From contig CAKULG010000036.1 in the NCBI GenBank assembly GCA_934667105.1, positions 1 to 18,561 of the forward strand: DNA of 18,561 nt, read 5' to 3'. The first letter of the stretch is position 1. The number at the start of each line of letters is the position of its first letter. The notes under the pieces were generated by a model, which ran no database searches, had not been told where the DNA came from, and saw only the letters and a list, made by a program, of their open reading frames with translations. Both the position numbers and the translations under genes were made by a program. The stretch is from an uncultured Clostridia bacterium. GTDB taxonomy: Bacteria; Bacillota; Clostridia; Christensenellales; Aristaeellaceae. Shown one piece after another: positions 6,598 through 13,399 of the stretch.

Positions 6598-7100
6598 GGC
6601 GCTTCTCCTTCCTTGGGATAGAGAGCCTGAAACAGCAATTGCCCCACGCCGGAGGGCAGGGGCAGGCCCCGGCGCTGAATTTCGGCCAGCGCCGGGCACA
6701 GCAGCCCGGGCAGGCGGGAGAGGGGCGTTTGCGCGTCCAGCAGCTTCAGCGTCAGGCGCAGGGGCGCAAGGGGCTGAAGCGCGGGGGGCGTTTGCGCCCG
6801 CCAAAGGCGCAGGGCCAGGGCGTGGAGCCGCAGCGTTTCCTCCCCCGGCGTTCCTGGAGCGGGGGCGGGCAGCGATTCCAGCAGCGCCCGGTAGCGCTCC
6901 GCTCCCGCGTCCAGATGCGCCAGGCCGTTTTCCAGCGTCAGGTGAAAGCCCGCCGCCTGGATGCGGGCGACGGCCTGCTCCGGCGGGCCGAAGCGGGGAA
7001 AATCGCTGATAAAAAGCGCGTCCTCCCGCTGATCCCGGCGCAGAAAGCCGGGCGCGGCCAGAGGACGCAGCTGCGCCCGCCAGGCGGCCAGGGGGCTCAT
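6591..7100 (-). CDS. Hypothetical protein in the DUF1934-MBL operon
   Basis: A 169-residue protein I do not recognise. It is rich in Ala, Leu, Pro and Arg, has no clear membrane segment or signal peptide, and has a readable core F-I-S-D-F-P-R-F-G followed by a helix-rich second half. The ATG at 7100 overlaps the stop of the DUF1934 gene as ATGA, and the reading frame ends inside the start of the MBL gene, so all three genes are coupled. Codon use and GC content look like the neighbours. The tight coupling supports a real protein, perhaps working with the hydrolase, but that is inference. Confidence 0.6.
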   Translation of the reverse strand: MSPLAAWRAQLRPLAAPGFLRRDQREDALFISDFPRFGPPEQAVARIQAAGFHLTLENGLAHLDAGAERYRALLESLPAPAPGTPGEETLRLHALALRLWRAQTPPALQPLAPLRLTLKLLDAQTPLSRLPGLLCPALAEIQRRGLPLPSGVGQLLFQALYPKEGEAPC

Positions 7101-7531
7101 GCCCTGCCCGCCGGGCAAAAGCGGATATTCAGTTCGTGCATGGCGGCGAACTGGCCCTGTAAATCCAATTGATATTGCAGGTTCACTTCGCCGTTATCCT
7201 CGTCGTCCACCCGGTATTTCACCTGGGTGGCGTAAACGCCCATATCCAGCGCGCCGTAGGGCGTGTCATAGCTGCCCTCGAAGCGGCAGCCCTTTTCAAA
7301 AACCATGCTGGTGGCAAACGCGCCGTGGCGCTCCATGGTGACAACGCCCTTGCCCAGGGTAAGCGTCACGTCATGGGCCTGGCTGTCGGGCTGGGTTTCG
7401 GTGTAATCGATGCGCCAGGCCTCCCGGCCCCCCGTCAGCACGCCGGTGGTCAGCAGGCGAACGGCCTCCTCCGGCTCGTCCTGCCCCTGCGTTTTGCCCG
7501 TTACCGATAACAGCACCTGCCTGCCGGGCAT
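7097..7531 (-). CDS. DUF1934 (YwiB-like) family protein
   Basis: A 144-residue predicted beta-barrel protein. The spacing of L-T-T-G-V-L, W-R-I-D-Y-T-E-T, T-M-E-R-H-G and Y-D-T-P-Y-G-A-L-D-M (about 90-98) fits DUF1934, found in B. subtilis YwiB and many Firmicutes. The family has a lipocalin-like fold and no firmly known function. The ATG at 7531 is preceded by AGGGAGG with eight bases of spacing. It is the first gene of a three-gene operon and has its own promoter at 7563-7591. In many Firmicutes the gene sits next to argS, which is not seen here. Confidence 0.75.
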   Translation of the reverse strand: MPGRQVLLSVTGKTQGQDEPEEAVRLLTTGVLTGGREAWRIDYTETQPDSQAHDVTLTLGKGVVTMERHGAFATSMVFEKGCRFEGSYDTPYGALDMGVYATQVKYRVDDEDNGEVNLQYQLDLQGQFAAMHELNIRFCPAGRA

Positions 7532-7562
7532 GCGCGTCGCCTCCCTTTTCTTGATTGCGATG

Positions 7563-7591
7563 AGTATACCACATTCTTCCTTTCCGTGCAA
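7563..7591 (-). promoter_or_regulatory. Promoter of the DUF1934 operon
   Basis: On the minus strand: TTGCAC (7586-7591), 17-bp spacer, TATACT (7563-7568). It lies about 30 bp upstream of the DUF1934 start. Confidence 0.75.
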
Positions 7592-7628
7592 GGGGAGAAG
7601 CCGCTCCGGGGCCGCGGCCCGCCCGAGG

Positions 7629-7657
7629 TTTTCTTTTTCCCGTTTCTGTGCTATAAT
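7629..7657 (+). promoter_or_regulatory. Extended -10 promoter of the tautomerase-YmfI operon
   Basis: TGC followed by consensus TATAAT (7652-7657). The -35 position, 17 bp upstream, reads TTTTCT, a poor match compensated by the extended -10. The same arrangement is seen before the pepF gene. Confidence 0.65.
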
Positions 7658-7691
7658 TTCAGGGGAAACTTTACGAAAAAGGAGAATCGCT

Positions 7692-8036
7692 ATGCCGTTT
7701 ATTCATGCCCGCGTGAACCGCCCCATCGACCAGGAAACGGAAAAGGAGCTTTCCCAGGCCCTGGGCCGGGCCATTTCCCTGATTCCCGGAAAAAGCGAAG
7801 GCTGGCTGATGCTGCAATTTGAGGATAACTGCCGCCTGTATTTTAAGGGGGACAGCCGGAAACCCCTGGCCTTTGTGAATGTGAAGCTGTTCGGCTCCGC
7901 CGACGAAGCGGCCTATGCGCGCCTCACGGCGGAAATCACCCGCATTCTGGACGAAACGCTGCATATCGCCCCCGACGGCGTGTATGTGCAATATGAAGAA
8001 ACCCGGCATTGGGGCTGGAACGGCGCCAATTTTTAA
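7692..8036 (+). CDS. MIF-type tautomerase family protein
   Basis: A 114-residue protein of the macrophage migration inhibitory factor/phenylpyruvate tautomerase family. Pro2 directly follows the start Met (M-P-F-I-H) and would act as the catalytic base once Met is removed. The I-P-G-K-S-E-G-W stretch holds K34, matching the active-site lysine of MIF. The C-terminus I-A-P-D-G-V-Y-V-Q-Y-E ... W-G-W-N-G-A-N-F closely follows the MIF ending. The natural substrate of bacterial members is mostly unknown. AAGGAGA lies six to seven bases before the ATG at 7692. The next gene starts 10 bases after the stop, so the two are cotranscribed. Confidence 0.85.
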   Translation: MPFIHARVNRPIDQETEKELSQALGRAISLIPGKSEGWLMLQFEDNCRLYFKGDSRKPLAFVNVKLFGSADEAAYARLTAEITRILDETLHIAPDGVYVQYEETRHWGWNGANF

Positions 8037-8046
8037 GGAGGACGCG

Positions 8047-8763
8047 ATGAAAACCGCGCTGGTAACGGGCGGCTCCCGGGGGATTGGGGCAGAAACGGTG
8101 CGCCAGTTTCGGGCCCGGGGGTGGCAAACCTTTTTTACCTATCTGCACAGCGAGGAGGCGGCCCGCGCCCTGGAAAAGGAAACGGGGGCCCGCGCCTTTC
8201 GCTGCGACGCCCGGCGGGAGGCGGAAGTGGACGCGCTGGCGCAGTGGGCGCTGAAGCCCTTCGGGCATATCGACGCGCTTGTGTGCAACGCGGGCACGGC
8301 CTATACCGGCCTGCTTCAGGATATGCCCGTCGCGGCGTGGGACGATCTGTTCGCCCTGCATGTGCGGGGCGCGTTTCTGGCCACCCGCGCGTTCCTGCCC
8401 GGCATGCTTTCCCGGAGGGCGGGGAGCATTGTGTACGTCTCCTCCATGTGGGGGCAGACGGGCGCTTCCTGCGAGGCGGCGTATTCCGCCTGCAAGGCGG
8501 CGCTGATCGGCCTGGGCAAGGCCATGGCCAAGGAGGCCGGGCCCGCCGGGGTGCGGGTGAATTGCGTCGCCCCCGGGGTTATAAGGACGGATATGCTGGC
8601 GGAATACGACGGCGCGGCCCTGGAAACGCTAAAGGAGGAAACCCCCCTTTGCCGCCTGGGCACGCCCCTGGATGTGGCCCGGGCCGTCTGTTTCCTGTGC
8701 GGGGAGGAGGCCGGCTTTATCACCGGCCAGACGCTGGGGGTGAACGGCGGCTTCGTCATTTGA
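8047..8763 (+). CDS. ymfI: EF-P 5-aminopentanone reductase-like SDR (YmfI type)
   Basis: A 238-residue short-chain dehydrogenase. NAD(P)-binding T-G-G-S-R-G-I-G is at 7-14, N-A-G at 81-83 and the catalytic Y-x-x-x-K at 146-150. The block S-S-M-W-G-Q-T-G-A-S-C-E (132-143) is typical of the YmfI group, which reduces the 5-aminopentanone group on elongation factor P in Bacillus. Ordinary FabG proteins lack it, so I prefer YmfI, though a FabG-like role is the alternative. Odd: the fourth SDR tetrad position, usually Asn seven residues after the conserved Trp, is His105. AAGGAG overlaps the stop of the tautomerase gene and serves the ATG at 8047. Confidence 0.75.
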   Translation: MKTALVTGGSRGIGAETVRQFRARGWQTFFTYLHSEEAARALEKETGARAFRCDARREAEVDALAQWALKPFGHIDALVCNAGTAYTGLLQDMPVAAWDDLFALHVRGAFLATRAFLPGMLSRRAGSIVYVSSMWGQTGASCEAAYSACKAALIGLGKAMAKEAGPAGVRVNCVAPGVIRTDMLAEYDGAALETLKEETPLCRLGTPLDVARAVCFLCGEEAGFITGQTLGVNGGFVI

Positions 8764-8799
8764 GCCGCATCTGGGATGAAAAGCGGCGTATTCTCCCGG

Positions 8800-8827
8800 A
8801 TTTGACGCGCTTTTTACGCAAATTTTT
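8800..8827 (+). terminator. Weak intrinsic terminator after ymfI
   Basis: ATTTG and CG (8800-8807, with one bulged A) pair with CGCAAAT (8817-8823), followed by five T (8823-8827). The stem is short and AT-rich, so confidence is low. Confidence 0.4.
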
Positions 8828-8866
8828 CATGATTTCGACAAAATCCCGGAAAGTACGGCACGCCCC

Positions 8867-8895
8867 TTCTCAAAGCCCGCAAAATCATGTATAAT
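8867..8895 (+). promoter_or_regulatory. Promoter of the ribose-phosphate pyrophosphokinase family gene
   Basis: TTCTCA (8867-8872, four of six consensus bases), 17-bp spacer, consensus TATAAT (8890-8895), about 48 bp before the start codon. Confidence 0.65.
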
Positions 8896-8942
8896 AATTT
8901 TGCTATTTGTGTTCATAACGATACGAAGGGATGGGGTACGGC

Positions 8943-10154
8943 ATGAACAACTTTTTAACCGAGTGGAGCAAGGACCTCAACAGCCTTCCGATCGGCCCGC
9001 TGGGCGTGATCGCCATGGCGGGATGCGAGGAAATGGGCGAAAAGGTGAACGCATGGCTGATGAAATGGAATTCGCTGCAGGAAACGCAGGACGAGGAATT
9101 CTACACCATGCCCGGCGTGAACCGCAGCACCTTCCTGATTAAAACCTACTGCCCCCGGTTCGGCACCGGCGAAAGCAAGGGCACCATCAAGGAAAGCGTG
9201 CGCGGCTACGACATCTACATCATCGTGGATGTGTGCGCCTACAACAAAACCTACAAAATGTACGGCCAGGAAGTGCCCATGTCGCCGGACGATCATTTCC
9301 AGGATCTCAAGCGCATCATCGCGGCCATCGGCGGCAAGGCCAAGCGCATCAACGTGATTATGCCCATGCTCTATGAAAGCCGCCAGCATCGCCGCACCTC
9401 CCGGGAAAGCCTGGATTGCGCCCTGGCTCTTCAGGAATTGGAGGCCATGGGCGTGGATAACATCATCACCTTCGACGCCCACGATCCCCGCGTGCAAAAC
9501 GCCATCCCCCTGGGCGGCTTTGAAAACGTGATGCCCACCTATCAGATGATTAAGGCCCTGTGCCGCCAGGTGAAGGATTTGGCCATCGATAAGGAAAATA
9601 TGATGGTGGTGGCCCCGGACGAGGGCGCCATGCAGCGCAACATCTATTATTCCTCCGTGCTGGGGCTGGATCTGGGCATGTTCTATAAGCGCCGGGATTA
9701 CACCACCGTGGTGAACGGCCGCAACCCTATCGTGGCCCATGAATATCTGGGCGCTTCCGTGGAGGGCAAGGACGTTATCGTGGTGGACGATATGATCGCC
9801 TCCGGCGATTCCATGCTGGATCTTTGCAAGGAGCTGAAGCTGCGCAAGGCCAACCGCATTTTCGCCGTGGCCACCTTCGCCTTCTTCACCAGCGGCCTGG
9901 ACGCCTTCAACAAGGCCTACGAAGAGGGCTATCTCACCCGCGTTATCGCCAGCAACCTCACCTATCGCCGGCCCGAGCTGCTGCGTTCCCCCTGGTTCAT
10001 CGAGGCCGACCTGAGCAAGTATATTTCCTACATCATCGCGACGCTGAATCACGACCGGACGCTGCACGAACTGCTGAACCCCTACGACCGGATCAAGAAT
10101 CTGTTGACGCGGTATAAGGCCGAGCAGGCGGCGGCCGGGATCCGCCTGGTGTAA
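8943..10154 (+). CDS. Long-form ribose-phosphate pyrophosphokinase family protein
   Basis: A 403-residue cytoplasmic protein of the PRPP synthetase/phosphoribosyltransferase fold. The PRPP-binding loop V-I-V-V-D-D-M-I-A-S-G-D-S-M is at 278-291. R-Q-H-R-R-T-S-R-E-S (147-156) and F-D-A-H-D-P (177-182) correspond to the R-Q-D-R and D-L-H motifs of Prs. It is about 80-90 residues longer than classical Prs (near 315), mainly through an N-terminal extension and insertions, matching a clostridial long form usually annotated as Prs; whether it makes PRPP is not shown by sequence. Start is uncertain: the ATG at 8943 is preceded by GGGG at six bases, while the ATG at 8931 directly abuts GAAGGG and would add four residues. 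Confidence 0.8.
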   Translation: MNNFLTEWSKDLNSLPIGPLGVIAMAGCEEMGEKVNAWLMKWNSLQETQDEEFYTMPGVNRSTFLIKTYCPRFGTGESKGTIKESVRGYDIYIIVDVCAYNKTYKMYGQEVPMSPDDHFQDLKRIIAAIGGKAKRINVIMPMLYESRQHRRTSRESLDCALALQELEAMGVDNIITFDAHDPRVQNAIPLGGFENVMPTYQMIKALCRQVKDLAIDKENMMVVAPDEGAMQRNIYYSSVLGLDLGMFYKRRDYTTVVNGRNPIVAHEYLGASVEGKDVIVVDDMIASGDSMLDLCKELKLRKANRIFAVATFAFFTSGLDAFNKAYEEGYLTRVIASNLTYRRPELLRSPWFIEADLSKYISYIIATLNHDRTLHELLNPYDRIKNLLTRYKAEQAAAGIRLV

Positions 10155-10159
10155 GCAAA

Positions 10160-10630
10160 GTGGAAGAAAAGGACGAAAGAAAAGAAAACGCGCTGCCCGC
10201 CGGGCCTGCCCCGAAAAAGGATTTCATCCGCTCCGCCAAGGATTTTATGAACGGCGTGCTCTCCCCCCTCAAGGGAAAGGAGCTTTCCCAACTGGTGGAG
10301 GATTTTACCGCCCAGATGACCCTGGTGGCGGAGGGGCTCAGCGAGGATCAGCAGCGCCTTTCCGACGAGGCGGACAGGCTGGCCGCCCAGCAAACCGAAT
10401 TGGAGCAGACGCTGCTGGACCGGCTGCATGACGCGGAAGCGGCCCAGGCGGAGCTGCGGAAGGATCTGGCCCGCCTGAACGCCCGGGTGGAAAAGGCGGA
10501 AAAGGCCGCCGAAAAAAAGGCCCGCAAGGCGGAGGGGCTTTCCGCTCTGCTGCGCCAGGCCACCTGGCTGGCCGCCATTGTGGCGGGGGCCTGGGTGCTG
10601 GTGACGCTGATTAATTTCTTTCGCAAATGA
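10160..10630 (+). CDS. Coiled-coil protein with C-terminal membrane anchor
   Basis: A 156-residue protein I cannot assign to a family. Residues 1-25 are charged. About 60-125 form a strong Glu/Ala/Lys/Arg-rich coiled coil (E-A-A-Q-A-E-L-R-K-D-L, E-K-A-E-K-A-A-E-K-K). Residues 134-153 form a single hydrophobic helix followed by F-R-K, so it looks tail-anchored with the coil in the cytoplasm. The likely start is GTG at 10160, five bases after the previous stop, without a good ribosome binding site; this suggests coupling to the upstream gene or a later start. A terminator follows at 10641. Confidence 0.65.
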   Translation: MEEKDERKENALPAGPAPKKDFIRSAKDFMNGVLSPLKGKELSQLVEDFTAQMTLVAEGLSEDQQRLSDEADRLAAQQTELEQTLLDRLHDAEAAQAELRKDLARLNARVEKAEKAAEKKARKAEGLSALLRQATWLAAIVAGAWVLVTLINFFRK

Positions 10631-10640
10631 AGCGTAACGA

Positions 10641-10685
10641 GGGGGCGATGGGCCCGCGCTGCGGCGGCCCATCCGCCCCTTTTTT
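10641..10685 (+). terminator. Intrinsic terminator
   Basis: GGGGGCGATGGGCC on the left pairs with GGCCCATCCGCCCC on the right with a one-base bulge, and six T follow (10680-10685). It ends the pyrophosphokinase transcription unit. Confidence 0.85.
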
Positions 10686-10705
10686 GCAAAAAAGGAGGGC
10701 GCGAT

Positions 10706-11239
10706 ATGCCGGAATTTCAGGCGCTGGTGCGGCGCTATCAGAAGCGCCGCCGGGACGCAGTGATGGACAGCGTGGCCGCGGGGCTTTCCTATGCGGATAA
10801 CGTGGCGGTGGATCTGGGGCTGCTGGAGGATACGGGCCTCATCGACGCGCTGACCGCCGCCGCGCCCTTTGCCCTGATTGCCGTGACGGAGCAGATGCAG
10901 GTGATCCTGGGCAAAAAAACGGGCCGGGCGGGGCTGAGCGACGCGGTGCGCCGGATGCTGAAAACGGGCGCGGCCATGGGCGTGGGCGCGCTGGCCGCGC
11001 TGGCGGGCGGCCCCGTGGCCGCTGTTCCCGCCGCCGCGGGAACCCGGGCGCTGCTGCAGCATTATCAAAGCAGCGCACTGCTGGGCCTGCGGGTGCAGGA
11101 GCGCACCCGCCGCATGGAGGCGCTGCTCCAGGCCCGGGAAAAGCGCCGGGCCGCGCCGGGGCAGCCCCGGCTTGCCCCCGGGGTGGAATATCTGGCCGAC
11201 ACGCCGGAAAAGCAGGAGGAAGAAGCATGCTGGAATTAA
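10706..11239 (+). CDS. Hypothetical protein with hydrophobic, glycine/alanine-rich core
   Basis: A 177-residue protein of unknown family. The N-terminus is basic (R-R-Y-Q-K-R-R-R). There are two hydrophobic stretches, about 49-62 and 88-112; the second is Ala/Gly-rich with G-G-P-V-A-A-V-P-A-A-A-G. A charged C-terminal tail follows. It may associate with or cross the membrane. AAGGAGGG lies seven bases before the ATG at 10706. The end overlaps the next gene by 13 bases, so it is cotranscribed with the Gfo/Idh gene. No promoter was found between the terminator at 10685 and this start, so it may depend on readthrough or on a promoter I cannot see. Confidence 0.65.
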   Translation: MPEFQALVRRYQKRRRDAVMDSVAAGLSYADNVAVDLGLLEDTGLIDALTAAAPFALIAVTEQMQVILGKKTGRAGLSDAVRRMLKTGAAMGVGALAALAGGPVAAVPAAAGTRALLQHYQSSALLGLRVQERTRRMEALLQAREKRRAAPGQPRLAPGVEYLADTPEKQEEEACWN

Positions 11240-12297
11240 AGCATATGGATTGGCCCCAGCGTCCCGCCCCCGCGGCGCGGCCCGGGGAATTCGTTTTTTC
11301 CGTGGCGGGCATGGATCACGGCCACATTTACGGCATGGCCGCTTCGCTGGCGGCGGCGGGGGCCACGCTGAAATATGTCTATGATCCCGACCCCGTCAAG
11401 GTGGAAAGCCTGCTGAAGCGCTTTCCCCAGGCCCGGGCCGCCCGCTGCCTGGAGGAAATTCTGGCGGACGCGGATACGCGCCTGGTGGCCGCCGCTGCCA
11501 TCCCTTGCCAGCGCTGCGCCTTGGGACTGCGGGTGATGGACGCGGGCAAGGATTATTTCACGGATAAAGCGCCCTTCACCTCCTTGGAGCAATTGGCGGC
11601 TGCCCGGCAAAAGGCGCTGGAGACAGGGCGGAAATACATGGTGTATTATTCCGAGCGTCTGAGTGTGGAAAGCGCGGTGCTGGCGGGTATGCTTATCGAT
11701 CAGGGGCGCATCGGCCGGGTGATCCAGGTGACGGGCTTCGGCCCCCACCGCCTGGGTGCCCCCCGGCCCGATTGGTTCTATCGCCGGGCCCAGTACGGCG
11801 GCATTCTTTGCGATATCGGCAGCCATCAGATCGAGCAATATCTGGCCTACAGCGGCGAAGAGGACGCGACGGTGACGCTGAGCCGCGTGGGCAATTATGC
11901 CCATCCTGAAACCCCCGAATTGGAGGATTTCGGCGATTGCGCCCTCACCGGAAAAAACGGAACAACCAATTATTTCCGGGTGGATTGGTTCACCCCCGAC
12001 GGCCTGCGCACCTGGGGCGACGGCCGCACCCTGATTCTGGGCACGGAGGGATATATCGAGCTGCGGAAATTTATCAACGTGGCGGCGGATCAGCCGGGGG
12101 GCGATCATCTGTTTCTGGTCAACCACGACGGGGAGCAGTATGCCGACGCTTCGGGCAAAACGGGCCTGCCCTTCTTTTCCCGTCTCATCCAGGATTGCAT
12201 GAACCGCACCGAAACCGCCATGACCCAGGCCCATGCTTTCAAGGCGGCGGAACTGTGCCTGATCGCCCAAAACCAGGCCCAGCGCGTCGCCCCCTAA
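11227..12297 (+). CDS. Gfo/Idh/MocA family oxidoreductase
   Basis: A 356-residue NAD(P)-dependent oxidoreductase. The N-terminal Rossmann strand F-S-V-A-G-M-D-H-G-H-I-Y (23-34) has the G-x-x-H-G-H variant of the dinucleotide loop seen in some sugar-acting members. D-K-A-P-F at 113-117 replaces the common E-K-P. The catalytic region G-G-I-L-C-D-I-G-S-H-Q-I-E (191-203) contains the conserved Asp and His. Members oxidise or epimerise sugars and inositols; the substrate here is not readable. AGGAGGA lies before the ATG at 11227, inside the upstream gene. The GH43 gene follows 19 bases after the stop, suggesting a shared carbohydrate pathway. Confidence 0.85.
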   Translation: MLELKHMDWPQRPAPAARPGEFVFSVAGMDHGHIYGMAASLAAAGATLKYVYDPDPVKVESLLKRFPQARAARCLEEILADADTRLVAAAAIPCQRCALGLRVMDAGKDYFTDKAPFTSLEQLAAARQKALETGRKYMVYYSERLSVESAVLAGMLIDQGRIGRVIQVTGFGPHRLGAPRPDWFYRRAQYGGILCDIGSHQIEQYLAYSGEEDATVTLSRVGNYAHPETPELEDFGDCALTGKNGTTNYFRVDWFTPDGLRTWGDGRTLILGTEGYIELRKFINVAADQPGGDHLFLVNHDGEQYADASGKTGLPFFSRLIQDCMNRTETAMTQAHAFKAAELCLIAQNQAQRVAP

Positions 12298-12316
12298 TAA
12301 AAAGGAGAAAAACGCC

Positions 12317-13237
12317 ATGAAAAACGGAACCTGCTGGCTGGACGATCAGGGAAACCTCATCCAGGCCCACGGCGGCATGATTGCCCGCTTTGGGGATACC
12401 TGGTATTGGTACGGCGAAAATAAGGATGCGGATAATACCGTGGTCAACGGCCAGGTGCAGCGCCGCATCGACGTGGTGGGCATGAGCTGCTATTCCAGCC
12501 GCGATCTGCTCCATTGGCGCCATGAGGGCGTTGTGCTGCCCGCCGTGGCCCAGGAGGGCCACCCCCTGCATCCCAAGGGCGTGATGGAGCGGCCCAAGGT
12601 GATTTACAGCGAAAAGACGGGCAAGTATGTGATGTGGTTTCATCTGGACCGGGCGGATTACACCTGGGCGGCGGCAGGCTGCGCCGTGGCGGATAGGCCC
12701 CAGGGGCCCTTTTCCTTCCTTCATGCCGTCGTGCCCAATCGCCGGGATTGCCGGGATATGACGATCTATCACGATCCCACCGACGGGCAGAATTATCTGG
12801 TGCACAGCGGGGATTGGAACAGAACCCTGTATTTTTCCCAGTTCACCGAGGATTGCACCCAGTTTACCGGCGTTTGTTATTCGCAGCTGCCCTTGCAGAG
12901 CCGGGAGGCCCCCGCCCTTTGCTATCACGACGGGCTGCATTACTGCGTCACCTCCGGCTGCACGGGGTGGGATCCCAACAGCGCCCTTTACGCCGTTGCG
13001 CCGCGCCTGTGCGGCAATATGGCGCTCATCGATAATCCCTGCGAGGGCCCCAATTACCGCCGCACCTTCGAGGGCCAGAGCACCTATATTTTTGAGGCGG
13101 CAGGCCGTTTCTATCTTATGCTGGATCATTGGAAGCGCTACGATCTGCGCCATTCCGGCTATTCCATTCTGCCCATCGATTTTTCTCAGGGCCGCATGAC
13201 CATCCCCTGGCAGGAGGAATTCAACGGGATTGAATAA
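12317..13237 (+). CDS. GH43 family glycosidase, exo-beta-1,3-galactanase-like
   Basis: A 306-residue single-domain five-bladed propeller enzyme without signal peptide or carbohydrate-binding module, so probably cytoplasmic. Q-A-H-G-G-M-I-A-R-F-G-D-T-W-Y-W-Y-G-E opens the first blade, as in the galactanase branch (subfamily 24 type), which lacks the usual GH43 base aspartate. E91 (M-E-R-P-K), D147 (C-R-D-M-T), E197 (R-E-A-P-A) and Q254 (E-G-Q-S-T) lie in the spacing I recall for the active site of the fungal enzyme Pc1,3Gal43A. This fits release of galactose from beta-1,3-galactan or arabinogalactan oligosaccharides, but substrate is inferred. AAAGGAG lies before the ATG at 12317. Confidence 0.75.
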   Translation: MKNGTCWLDDQGNLIQAHGGMIARFGDTWYWYGENKDADNTVVNGQVQRRIDVVGMSCYSSRDLLHWRHEGVVLPAVAQEGHPLHPKGVMERPKVIYSEKTGKYVMWFHLDRADYTWAAAGCAVADRPQGPFSFLHAVVPNRRDCRDMTIYHDPTDGQNYLVHSGDWNRTLYFSQFTEDCTQFTGVCYSQLPLQSREAPALCYHDGLHYCVTSGCTGWDPNSALYAVAPRLCGNMALIDNPCEGPNYRRTFEGQSTYIFEAAGRFYLMLDHWKRYDLRHSGYSILPIDFSQGRMTIPWQEEFNGIE

Positions 13238-13252
13238 GGGCGACGGGATGCT

Positions 13253-13313
13253 GGGAGAATCGTTCTTTGACTGCAAGGAGCGGTTCTCCCGTAATTCGTT
13301 TTCTTCGATTTTT
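13253..13313 (+). terminator. Hairpin after the GH43 gene (family 3 copy 3)
   Basis: Bases 13253-13269 (GGGAGAATCGTTCTTTG) and 13274-13290 (CAAGGAGCGGTTCTCCC) form a 17-bp stem with a four-base loop. Three of the pairs are G-U, and only in plus-strand RNA. A T-rich stretch follows with some delay (13296-13313). It probably ends the Gfo/Idh-GH43 operon. Confidence 0.6.
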
Positions 13314-13335
13314 CACGACCCCTGGCGCAAAAGGC

Positions 13336-13364
13336 TTTTCTTTTCTTCTTTTGCGTGCTACAAT
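13336..13364 (+). promoter_or_regulatory. Extended -10 promoter of pepF with spanning inverted repeat
   Basis: TGC plus TACAAT (13359-13364); the -35 position reads TTTTCT (13336-13341) with a 17-bp spacer. CGCAAAAG (13326-13333) and CTTTTGCG (13348-13355) form an exact inverted repeat with centres 22 bp apart, flanking the -35 and reaching into the spacer. Confidence 0.6.
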
Positions 13365-13399
13365 AAACCCAAGCTTAAGCATATTCAAGGAGGACGCCC

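Noticed and set aside
10680..10693. Palindrome TTTTTTGCAAAAAA as an operator
   Set aside because: It arises from the terminator's T run meeting the A-rich stretch before a ribosome binding site; no independent support.
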